Shown here piece after piece: positions 1-6,099 of a stretch of 9,702 nt of DNA (its first letter is position 1; each line of letters opens with the position of its first letter). Location of the stretch: the NCBI GenBank assembly GCA_019247975.1, contig JAFBAD010000028.1, positions 1 through 9,702 of the forward strand, read 5' to 3'. A program made the translations under genes and the position numbers. The stretch comes from Acidimicrobiia bacterium. Its GTDB lineage: Bacteria > Actinomycetota > Acidimicrobiia > Acidimicrobiales > Iamiaceae. Below the pieces are notes generated by a model. It did not search any database and was not told the DNA's origin. It saw only the letters and a program-made list of their open reading frames with translations.

Positions 1-127
1 GCTCGACGCGCTGCGGGCCGAGCACGGCGTCGAGGCCCTGCCCGATCCGGAGATCGAGCTACCCGAGTGGCTCAGCGACCTCCGGGGCCAGTGGGGGCCT
101 GCGCAGCCACCGTCGGAGCCGGCGTAG
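1..127 (+). CDS. C-terminal end of an unidentified protein (partial)
   Basis: An open frame enters from the left edge (first full codon at base 2) and stops at TAG 125-127. The 41 visible residues begin LDALRAEHG and end PPSEPA. Nearly every codon ends in G or C, as in the clear genes of this window, which supports real coding. The tail is acidic and proline-rich, with two tryptophans (PEWLSDLRGQWG). I recognise no family, and no catalytic motif is visible. Its last 56 bases are antisense to the 3' end of the minus-strand SDR gene, so the two genes converge and overlap. What the missing N-terminal part encodes cannot be told from here. Confidence 0.6.
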   Translation, partial: LDALRAEHGVEALPDPEIELPEWLSDLRGQWGPAQPPSEPA

Positions 128-929
128 GCCGGCCGAGATCAACCAACCGCTGCCGGGCGTAGTCGGCGCTGCCCTGCAGGAAGGCGCCGGTGTCCGGGAA
201 CTTGGCCGGCACGACGCCGGTGAACCAGTCGGGCACGTAGATCTCGAAGGTGCCCGCGTCGAGCATCGCGACGACCGGCTCGACCATGGCGGTGACCGGG
301 AGGGCCTCCACGTCGGCCAGGCTCTCGTCGTTGTCGGGCAGCGAGAACAGCTCGGTGTCGATGACACCCGGGTTCACCACGTGCACGCCGACGTCCACCT
401 TCGCCACCGCGAGGTCGACCGCGAGCCCCTCGAAGAACGCGGTGAGCGCGGCCTTCGACGCCGAGTACGCGGACTCCGCCGGTGGTGACAGGCGCGCGGC
501 GACCGACGAGATCGTGACGATCCGTCCCGACCTCGCGACCAGCGCGGGCAGCAGCGCCAGGGTGAGCCGCACCGGCGACAGGTAGTTGATCGCCATCACC
601 TGCTCGACCACGTCGGGGGTCAGCTCCCACGCCCACCGGCGCTTCGGGATGCCGGCGTTGTTGACGAGGACGTCGATGCCGCCGAGCTCCTCGTCGGCAC
701 GCGCCGCGAAGTCGTCGACCGCGTCGAGGTCGGCCAGGTCCACCGCCCACGACCGGGACCCGGGCGCGTGCGCCTGCAACCGCTCGAGCACCTCGGCCAG
801 CCGGTCGGTGCGGCGGCCGCAGATGCCGACCGTCGCACCGCGTGCCGCGAAGCCCTCGGCCAGGGCCGCGCCGATCCCGGCCGAACCGCCGGTCACGAGG
901 ACCTTGCGGCCGGCGAGGTCGTAGCCCAT
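72..929 (-). CDS. Short-chain dehydrogenase/reductase (classical SDR)
   Basis: This is a 285-residue Rossmann-fold NAD(P)-dependent oxidoreductase, predicted cytosolic, acting on an unknown alcohol or carbonyl substrate. The cofactor motif TGGSAGIG is at residues 13-20, NNAG at 90-93 and the structural Asn at 115. The catalytic triad is Ser142, Tyr155 and Lys159 (YSASK). The Arg pair after strand beta-2 (GRR, 38-40) suggests NADP(H) preference, which is an inference. The length is somewhat above the usual 250 residues because of a C-terminal extension; its last 18 or so residues are a Pro/Ala/Gly-rich tail lying antisense to the neighbouring gene. The start at 929 was chosen because TTGGT-type SDRs begin a few residues before the first strand and because GAGGGG lies 10 bases upstream; that site also overlaps the stop codon of the small membrane protein gene, 14 bases away. 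The two are probably co-transcribed. The substrate is unknown. Confidence 0.93.
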   Translation of the reverse strand: MGYDLAGRKVLVTGGSAGIGAALAEGFAARGATVGICGRRTDRLAEVLERLQAHAPGSRSWAVDLADLDAVDDFAARADEELGGIDVLVNNAGIPKRRWAWELTPDVVEQVMAINYLSPVRLTLALLPALVARSGRIVTISSVAARLSPPAESAYSASKAALTAFFEGLAVDLAVAKVDVGVHVVNPGVIDTELFSLPDNDESLADVEALPVTAMVEPVVAMLDAGTFEIYVPDWFTGVVPAKFPDTGAFLQGSADYARQRLVDLGRPTPAPTVAAQAPTGPGGR

Positions 930-943
930 GTACGCCGATCCCC

Positions 944-1171
944 TCAGGAGAGGGCGAGGACGACGAGGAAGATCGCGAGGAACGTGAGCGGCGCCAGCAT
1001 GGCGGTGGCGATCACCGCGCGGCGCCCGTCGGCCAACGAACCGAGGAAGCGTGCGAGCCACCAGCGGAAGCGCACCGTCGTCGCGTGGGACATCGGTACC
1101 GATGTCCAGTCGACGTCTTCCCGTGTGACCCCAGCCACCGGGCCGGACCGTACCCTCCGCCGGGGTCCCAT
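944..1171 (-). CDS. Small predicted single-pass membrane protein
   Basis: This 75-residue ORF is not assigned to any family I know. Its last 24 or so residues (AVIATAMLAPLTFLAIFLVVLALS) form one strong hydrophobic helix ending at the C-terminus. Before it comes a basic, aromatic stretch (VRFRWWLARFLG). This would give a tail-anchored or N-in inner-membrane peptide. It lies 14 bases upstream of the SDR gene on the same strand, and its TGA forms part of the SDR ribosome-binding site, so co-translation is likely. The start is uncertain. ATG 1171 has GGAGG 8 bases upstream and is preferred. GTG 1138 lies 8 bases after a TACGGT hexamer and could start a leaderless message. ATG 1093 (49 residues) lies inside the 20-bp palindrome and has no ribosome-binding site. 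The first 26 residues do not look conserved by eye. Confidence 0.6.
   Translation of the reverse strand: MGPRRRVRSGPVAGVTREDVDWTSVPMSHATTVRFRWWLARFLGSLADGRRAVIATAMLAPLTFLAIFLVVLALS
1088..1107. promoter_or_regulatory. Perfect 20-bp palindrome, candidate operator
   Basis: GGACATCGGTACCGATGTCC reads identically on both strands over all 20 bases, with no spacer. That is the symmetry expected of a dimeric repressor site, for example TetR-like, and a hairpin would be strained without a loop. It lies inside the small membrane protein ORF and overlaps its alternative ATG at 1093. It is 127 bases from the divergent kinase start. No regulator gene is visible in the window. Binding is inferred from symmetry alone. 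Confidence 0.4.
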
Positions 1172-1179
1172 GCGGGCAT

Positions 1180-1184
1180 CCTCC
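1180..1184 (-). promoter_or_regulatory. Shine-Dalgarno site supporting start at 1171
   Basis: On the minus strand this reads GGAGG, 8 bases before ATG 1171. It is the best ribosome-binding site available to any candidate start of the small membrane protein and is the reason for choosing the 75-residue form. Confidence 0.5.
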
Positions 1185-1220
1185 GGATCTGCGGTCTGAC
1201 CTGCGCCGTTGCCGCCGACC

Positions 1221-1226
1221 TACGCT
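1221..1226 (+). promoter_or_regulatory. Candidate -10 element for a leaderless transcript
   Basis: TACGCT fits the actinobacterial TAnnnT -10 hexamer and ends 8 bases before GTG 1235. Transcription would then begin at or next to the start codon. A loose -35 match, CTGACC, is at 1196-1201 with a long 19-base spacer. No purine-rich ribosome-binding site occurs before the GTG, which agrees with a leaderless message. Confidence 0.4.
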
Positions 1227-1234
1227 CGCCCGCC

Positions 1235-1825
1235 GTGCCGGGACGGGTGGTCGTGCTCAACGGCACCTCGAGCGCAGGCAAGACGACGCTCGCGTCCGGG
1301 CTGCAGGCGCGCTTCGCCGAGGCCGGCGAGTGCTGGTTCGTGATCGGCCTCGACGACATGTTCGCGATGCTCCCGGAGAGCTGGGTCACCTACCGCGACC
1401 ACATCGGCCCGCACGCCGACGAGGGCATCGCCTTCGTGCTCGTCGACGGAGCGGTCGAGCGGCGGGTGGGGCCGGTAGCGCGGTCGGTGCTCGCCGCCTA
1501 CCGGGGCTGGGTGTCGGCCTCCGCACGCGCCGGCCTGGACGTCATCGTGGACGAGGTGCTGCTCGACGAGGCGGACTGGCGCGGTTGGCTGGACGAGCTC
1601 GACGGTCTGGACGTGACCTGGGTGCGGGTCGACTGCGACCTCGCGATCGTCGAGGCACGCGAGCGCGCCCGCGGTGATCGCATGGTCGGGGTCGCGCGTG
1701 GGCAGGTGGAGGTCGTCCACCGGTACCCCACCTACGCCGTGCGGGTCGACACGGGGGCGAGCGGTCCGGACGAGGCGGCCGACGTGGTGTTCGCCGCGAT
1801 CTCCTCGACGGACACGATCACCTGA
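1235..1825 (+). CDS. Chloramphenicol phosphotransferase-like P-loop kinase
   Basis: This 196-residue protein resembles the chloramphenicol 3-O-phosphotransferase (CPT) family of ATP-dependent small-molecule kinases. Visible features are a Walker A loop GTSSAGKT at residues 10-17, an Asp at 40 (IGLDDMF) in the place of the CPT catalytic Asp, the strand WVRVDCD at 129-135, the lid-like segment ARERARGDR at 141-149, then Q157 and VVH at 160-162, and a YAVRVDT strand. The order and spacing match what I recall of the Streptomyces venezuelae enzyme (178 residues). GTG 1235 was chosen because it starts just before the first beta strand; the frame is open further upstream but shows no coding character there. 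No ribosome-binding site is present. Family membership does not prove antibiotic modification: many CPT-like proteins have unknown substrates. It is divergent from the small membrane protein and SDR pair. Confidence 0.85.
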   Translation: MPGRVVVLNGTSSAGKTTLASGLQARFAEAGECWFVIGLDDMFAMLPESWVTYRDHIGPHADEGIAFVLVDGAVERRVGPVARSVLAAYRGWVSASARAGLDVIVDEVLLDEADWRGWLDELDGLDVTWVRVDCDLAIVEARERARGDRMVGVARGQVEVVHRYPTYAVRVDTGASGPDEAADVVFAAISSTDTIT

Positions 1826-1867
1826 TCCTTCTGACGCGGTTCACATCGCTTCGCTGGTCGATTCGCG

Positions 1868-1889
1868 CGATCGGATGACAAGCCGATCG
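1868..1889. repeat. Inverted repeat around the protease -35 box
   Basis: CGATCGG at 1868-1874 and CCGATCG at 1883-1889 are perfect inverted arms separated by 8 bases. The spacer holds ATGACA, the proposed -35 box of the protease promoter. A second, outer pair, GTCGAT at 1857-1862 and ATCGAC at 1886-1891, partly overlaps it. The position suits a repressor or activator site, though a weak RNA hairpin upstream of the transcript start cannot be excluded. There is no T-run after it, so a terminator for the kinase gene is unlikely. Confidence 0.4.
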
Positions 1890-1903
1890 ACAGCGCGTAT
1901 GGT
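1875..1903 (+). promoter_or_regulatory. Candidate sigma-70-type promoter of the secreted protease
   Basis: ATGACA (1875-1880; five of six bases match TTGACA) and TATGGT (1898-1903; fits TAnnnT) are separated by exactly 17 bases. Transcription would begin near 1910 and give a leader of about 44 bases carrying GGAGG at 1945-1949, 4 bases before ATG 1954. It is the best promoter-like sequence I see in the window. Confidence 0.55.
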
Positions 1904-1953
1904 CGGCCACCTCACGAGCAGCAACCCGGCAGGCTCGAGGGAACGGAGGCGGT

Positions 1954-4900
1954 ATGGGGACGCGCCGGTCCGCGCGCACGACGTTCACTGCCCTCGCAGC
2001 GATGGCTCTCATCGCGGCGCTGGCCCACCCGGCCCTCGGGGCCGAGGAGTCGCCACCGGTCAGGGATCTCCCGACCGCGGCGCAGCACGTCACGGCTCGA
2101 TCGGGCGCGAGCCCGAGGCTCCAGGGTGCGCTGCTGCGCGCCCGCGGCCAGGTCTCGGTCTTCATCGAGCTCGCCGCGCCCAACGCGGCTGACGCGTACG
2201 CCGCGTCCGCACCCACCAGTCGGTCCGCCGCGAAGGGCGCGGCCCTCGACGCCCGCGCGCAGGCCGACCGCACCGCCAGCACCGTGGTCGCCGCGGTGCG
2301 GTCGAGCGACGCCGGTGCGCAGGAGCTGTTCCGCACCGCCAACGCGGTCGCCGGCGTCGCCGTCACCGCCGACGCGGCGAGCATCCGCTCGATCGCGGCG
2401 CGCTCGGACGTCGTCTCGATCAAGCAGCTCGTGCCGAAGCGGCTCGAGAACGCGCATGCGGCGCAGCTCACCAACGTCCTGAAGACGTGGCAGGACGTCG
2501 GCGTGCTCGGCACCGGCGTCCGCGTCGGCATCATCGACTCGGGCATCGACTACACGCACGCGAACTTCGGCGGACCGGGCACCGTCAAGGCGTTCAAGAG
2601 CGTGAACCCGACCAAGCCCACGCCGCTCTTCCCGACCGCCAAGGTGGTCGGCGGCTACGACCTCGCGGGTGAGAACTACGACGCCGACTCCGACGATCCT
2701 GCGCAGCTCAGGCCGCACCCCGACAGCAACCCGCTCGACTGCGACGGCCACGGCTCGCACGTCGCCGGCATCACCGCCGGCTTCGGCGAGAACCCGAACG
2801 GCACGACCTTCCGGGGCAACTACCGCGACCTGACCGCGAAGTCGCTGGACGCGATGCGCATCGGTCCGGGCATGGCACCGAAGGCGCTCCTCTACGCGTT
2901 CAAGGTCTTCGGTTGCCCCGAGGGTGAGGCGGCCAGCACCGGCCTCGTCGCCCCCGGCATCGACCGTGCGCTCGACCCGAACAACGACGGGGACATGAGC
3001 GACCACATGGACCTCGTGAACATCTCGATCGGCGGCGACTACGGCACCGCCGACGACCCCGAGGGCCTGTTCGTCCGCAACGCGTTCCGCCACGGCATGC
3101 TCGTGGTCACGTCGGCCGGCAACGGCGGCGACCTCTACGACGTCGGCGGTTCTCCCAACGCGACCACCGAGTCCCTCAGCGTCGCCAGCACGCGGGACAG
3201 CTACGAGCTGCTCGACGCGCTCCAGGTGACCCAGCCGACCAGCAAGGCAGGGCTCGAGCCCGGCCAGTACAGCGAGGCGTTCGACCTGACCGGCTACAGC
3301 AAGACCGCTCCGGTCGCCCACCTCACCGGCGCGAACGCCGACGGCTGCGACGCGATCCCGGGCCGGTACTCCGGCAAGTTCCTGTGGCTTGAGTGGGACG
3401 ACAACGACGCCACCCGCAGGTGCGGATCGGCGACCCGCACCGACAACGCCGCGGCGGCGGGCGCTGCGGGCGTGATCCTCACCTCGACGCTCGAGCACTT
3501 CAACGCGGGCATCACCGGTGACGCCCTCATCCCGACCTTCCAGCTGAAGCTCTCGGCCACCCGAGCCCTCCGCCCGGCGCTCAACGCCGGCACGCTCCGG
3601 GTCCGCCTCGGTGCCGATCTCGTGCAGCGGATCGACTTCGTCGATCCGTCGATCCAGGACACCCCGTCGGGCTTCACGTCGCGCGGCAACCGCAGCCCGA
3701 GCATCAAGCCCGACATCGGGGCGCCCGGCGACACGATCGTGTCCACCGGTCGAGGCACCGGCAACCGGCCGGCCGTCCTGAGCGGCACGTCCATGGCCAG
3801 CCCGCACGTCGCCGGCATCGCCGCGCTGGTGCGCCAGGCCCACCCGACGTGGTCGACCACCGACATCAAGGCCGACCTGATGAACACCGCGAACCATGAC
3901 GTGTACTCGCTCGACGGACCGAAGGGCCCGATCGAGGCGCCCAACCGGATCGGTTCCGGACGGGTGGACGCTCGCGCCGCGCTCGGCAACCTCGTGACCG
4001 CAGCGGCCGACGCCCCCGGATCGCCCGTGAGCGTCAGCTTCGGGCCGGTCGAGGTGAGCGGCGATCAGCTCCGCCTGCACAAGACGGTCGTCGTGCGCAA
4101 CAAGGGCAGCGTCCCTGTCAGCTACCGGCTGAGCTACCAGCCGATCACGCAGATGCCGGGCGTCAGCTACCAGCTGAGCGCTTCCAGCCTGAGCGTGCCG
4201 GCCCACGGCTCGGCCCGCGTCGACGTCACGCTCACCGCGGTGCGCGACGCGATGCGCAAGACCGCCGACCCGACCATCGAAAAGATCCAGCTCGACGTGC
4301 CTCGGCAGTTCCTCGCGGACGCCTCGGGACGCATCGCGTTCCAGCCGGTCTCGGGCACGACCTGGCCGCTCCGGGTCCCGGTGTACGCCGCGCCCAAGCC
4401 GACCTCCGGGATCCAGGTGCCGCACACGGTGCGGGTGTCAGGCCAGAACGGTTCCGGGTTCCTCCGCCTCGGCGGCCGCGGCCTCTCGCAGGGCTCCGGT
4501 GACCAGGCCTACGACGCGCTCGGCAGCATCTTCGAGCTGGGTGCGGTCAGCCACCAGCTCCCGGGCTGCGGGCCGCACGACGTCAGCGGCTGCGCGATCA
4601 ACCAGACCGCCAGGGGTGCGGATCTCCACTACGTCGGCGCCGGCACCAACGCGCCGGTCGTGAAGGCACAGGGCCACCCACAGGACGCGGTCATGTACTT
4701 CGGGATCGCGACGTGGAACAACTGGGAGAACGTCGGCGTGAACACGGTGCCGTTCGTCGACTTCGACGTGAACCACGACGGCACGCCGGACTTCGAGACC
4801 TACGTCTTCCGAGCCACGGGTACCGACGTCCTGATCGCCGAGACCGACGACCTCGCCACCGGTGACGTCGTCGACCAGGAGCCGGCCAACACCGCGTTCG

Positions 4901-5271
4901 GCGACGTCGACACCAACACGTTCGACACGAACGTGATCGTGCTCCCGGTCTTCCTCGAGGCGCTCGGCATCAACCCCCGGGCGAGCTCGGCGCGGATCAC
5001 CTACCAGGTCGGCACGTTCAGCTACTACAGCGCGCCGGCCGACGACGGCATCGTCGACGCCGCGCACCCGGTCTCCTACGACCCGCTGAACCCCGGGCTC
5101 TGGACCAGCAGCGGCCCGCTGTTCTTCTCCGAGCCCGGGAAGGGCACGACCGTCCACCGCAACAAGGCTGCGCTGGCGAAGGACCACTCGCAGGGCGACC
5201 TGCTGGTCTTCAACCTCCACAACCGGACCGAGGGACGGGCGCTGCTCTCGAAGGTCGTCGTCGCAACGTAG
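1954..5271 (+). CDS. Secreted subtilisin-like serine protease (S8) with PA insert and large C-terminal region
   Basis: This 1105-residue preproprotease is predicted to be exported by Sec: basic MGTRR, a hydrophobic stretch at 11-24, and likely cleavage near 29-30 (ALG/A). Residues 66-162 look like an I9-type propeptide. The catalytic domain spans about 186-680: Asp195 (IIDSG), His266 (GHGSHVAG), oxyanion Asn390 (SAGNGG) and Ser613 (GTSMASPH). A PA-type insert lies between Asn and Ser, at about 415-552. A beta-sandwich (Fn3-like) region follows at about 690-812, then a 290-residue C-terminal region I cannot assign. That region has a calcium-loop-like DVNHDGTPD at 938-946. There are six cysteines in three close or plausible pairs (263/321, 465/490, 872/880). 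No LPXTG motif or C-terminal membrane helix is visible, so release into the medium is likely. The architecture resembles Vpr or lactocepin-like subtilases. GGAGG before ATG 1954 fixes the start. Confidence 0.95.
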   Translation: MGTRRSARTTFTALAAMALIAALAHPALGAEESPPVRDLPTAAQHVTARSGASPRLQGALLRARGQVSVFIELAAPNAADAYAASAPTSRSAAKGAALDARAQADRTASTVVAAVRSSDAGAQELFRTANAVAGVAVTADAASIRSIAARSDVVSIKQLVPKRLENAHAAQLTNVLKTWQDVGVLGTGVRVGIIDSGIDYTHANFGGPGTVKAFKSVNPTKPTPLFPTAKVVGGYDLAGENYDADSDDPAQLRPHPDSNPLDCDGHGSHVAGITAGFGENPNGTTFRGNYRDLTAKSLDAMRIGPGMAPKALLYAFKVFGCPEGEAASTGLVAPGIDRALDPNNDGDMSDHMDLVNISIGGDYGTADDPEGLFVRNAFRHGMLVVTSAGNGGDLYDVGGSPNATTESLSVASTRDSYELLDALQVTQPTSKAGLEPGQYSEAFDLTGYSKTAPVAHLTGANADGCDAIPGRYSGKFLWLEWDDNDATRRCGSATRTDNAAAAGAAGVILTSTLEHFNAGITGDALIPTFQLKLSATRALRPALNAGTLRVRLGADLVQRIDFVDPSIQDTPSGFTSRGNRSPSIKPDIGAPGDTIVSTGRGTGNRPAVLSGTSMASPHVAGIAALVRQAHPTWSTTDIKADLMNTANHDVYSLDGPKGPIEAPNRIGSGRVDARAALGNLVTAAADAPGSPVSVSFGPVEVSGDQLRLHKTVVVRNKGSVPVSYRLSYQPITQMPGVSYQLSASSLSVPAHGSARVDVTLTAVRDAMRKTADPTIEKIQLDVPRQFLADASGRIAFQPVSGTTWPLRVPVYAAPKPTSGIQVPHTVRVSGQNGSGFLRLGGRGLSQGSGDQAYDALGSIFELGAVSHQLPGCGPHDVSGCAINQTARGADLHYVGAGTNAPVVKAQGHPQDAVMYFGIATWNNWENVGVNTVPFVDFDVNHDGTPDFETYVFRATGTDVLIAETDDLATGDVVDQEPANTAFGDVDTNTFDTNVIVLPVFLEALGINPRASSARITYQVGTFSYYSAPADDGIVDAAHPVSYDPLNPGLWTSSGPLFFSEPGKGTTVHRNKAALAKDHSQGDLLVFNLHNRTEGRALLSKVVVAT

Positions 5272-5274
5272 ATT
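5269..5274 (+). promoter_or_regulatory. Candidate -10 element overlapping the protease stop codon
   Basis: TAGATT fits TAnnnT; its first three bases are the protease stop codon TAG. It ends 6 bases before ATG 5281, so an SDR transcript would start about at the ATG. There is no ribosome-binding site before this ATG. The alternative is simple read-through from the protease gene, with re-initiation across 9 bases. Confidence 0.35.
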
Positions 5275-5280
5275 TCGCGC

Positions 5281-6099
5281 ATGACCCTCCCCGCGCCGGC
5301 GCCCGACCGGACCGCGCTCGTGACGGGCGCGTCCTCGGGCATCGGCGCGGAGCTGGCACGCGAGCTCGCCCGCCGGGGCCACGGCCTCACCCTGGTCGCC
5401 CGGCGGGAGGACGCGCTGCGCGAGCTGGCCGCCGAGCTGAGCACCGCGCACGGCACCCGCAACGAGGTGATCGGCGCCGACCTCGCGGACCCGGGGAGCA
5501 GGGCTGACGTCGTCGCCGAGGTGGCGGCGCGCGGCCTGACCGTCGACGTGCTCGTGAACAACGCCGGCCTGTCCACCTCGGGGCCGGTGCACACGAGTGA
5601 CGTCGACGCGGAGCTGCGGATGGTCCGCCTCGACGTCGAGGCGGTGGTCGAGCTGTGCACCCGCGTCCTGCCGGGCATGGTCGAGCGGCGCCGCGGCGCG
5701 ATCTTGAACGTCGCCTCGGTCGGTGGGTTCCAGCCCCTCCCGGGCCAGGCCGGCTACGGCGCGTCCAAGGCGTTCGTCCTCTCCTACACCGACTCGCTCC
5801 ACGCCGAGCTGGCCGGTACGGGGGTGACCGCGACGTCGCTCTGCCCGGGCCCGGTGGCGACCGGCTTCGGTGAGGTCGCAGGCATCAGCCAGGACGAGGC
5901 GGAGAGCGCGCTCCCCCGCTTCATGTGGGAGACCGCCGAGGCGGTCGCCCGCGCCGGTATCGCAGGCCTCGACCGTGGCCGTTCGGTGGTCATCCCCGGC
6001 GCGGCCAACGTGGTCGGCGCGTACGCCGGGCGCGTGCTCCCGAACTCGCTCCTGCTCCCGATCCTCGCCCGCCAGCACCCCTCGCTGAAGCGGAGCTGA
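5281..6099 (+). CDS. Short-chain dehydrogenase/reductase (classical SDR)
   Basis: This 272-residue cytosolic oxidoreductase has all classical SDR motifs: TGASSGIG at 15-22, VARRED after beta-2 (Arg residues suggesting NADPH), NNAG at 93-96, and the catalytic triad Ser146, Tyr159 and Lys163 (YGASK). After the PGPVATGF loop, the C-terminal part (PRFMWETAEAVARAGIAGLDRGRSVVIPG...LPILARQ) resembles the DltE/DHRS7B-like group of SDRs, which often act on lipid or ketone substrates; the actual substrate is unknown. It begins 9 bases after the protease stop codon without a ribosome-binding site, so it is either co-transcribed or expressed from a leaderless start. Its TGA directly abuts the stop of the convergent P450 gene. 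It differs clearly in sequence from the SDR at the left of the window, so the two are not a recent duplication. Confidence 0.94.
   Translation: MTLPAPAPDRTALVTGASSGIGAELARELARRGHGLTLVARREDALRELAAELSTAHGTRNEVIGADLADPGSRADVVAEVAARGLTVDVLVNNAGLSTSGPVHTSDVDAELRMVRLDVEAVVELCTRVLPGMVERRRGAILNVASVGGFQPLPGQAGYGASKAFVLSYTDSLHAELAGTGVTATSLCPGPVATGFGEVAGISQDEAESALPRFMWETAEAVARAGIAGLDRGRSVVIPGAANVVGAYAGRVLPNSLLLPILARQHPSLKRS

Noticed and set aside
930..1061. Upstream extension of the left SDR to 1061
   Set aside because: The added 44 residues are Arg/Pro/His-rich, overlap the small membrane protein gene and precede a good start with a ribosome-binding site at 929.
842..1234. Upstream extension of the kinase frame to 842
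   Set aside because: It would run antisense through the SDR start and the small membrane protein, and the residues are a basic Arg/Pro string. The kinase fold begins right after GTG 1235.
1912..4425. Long minus-strand open frame (837 codons) opposite the protease
   Set aside because: It is antisense to a gene with an intact catalytic triad. Its product is an Arg/Val/Glu-rich string with no domain; such frames are expected in GC-rich DNA when the real gene avoids certain codons.
4438..6078. Minus-strand open frame (546 codons) opposite the protease end and second SDR
   Set aside because: Compositional shadow: it is biased to Arg, Asp, Val and Ala without recognisable motifs and spans two well-supported + strand genes.
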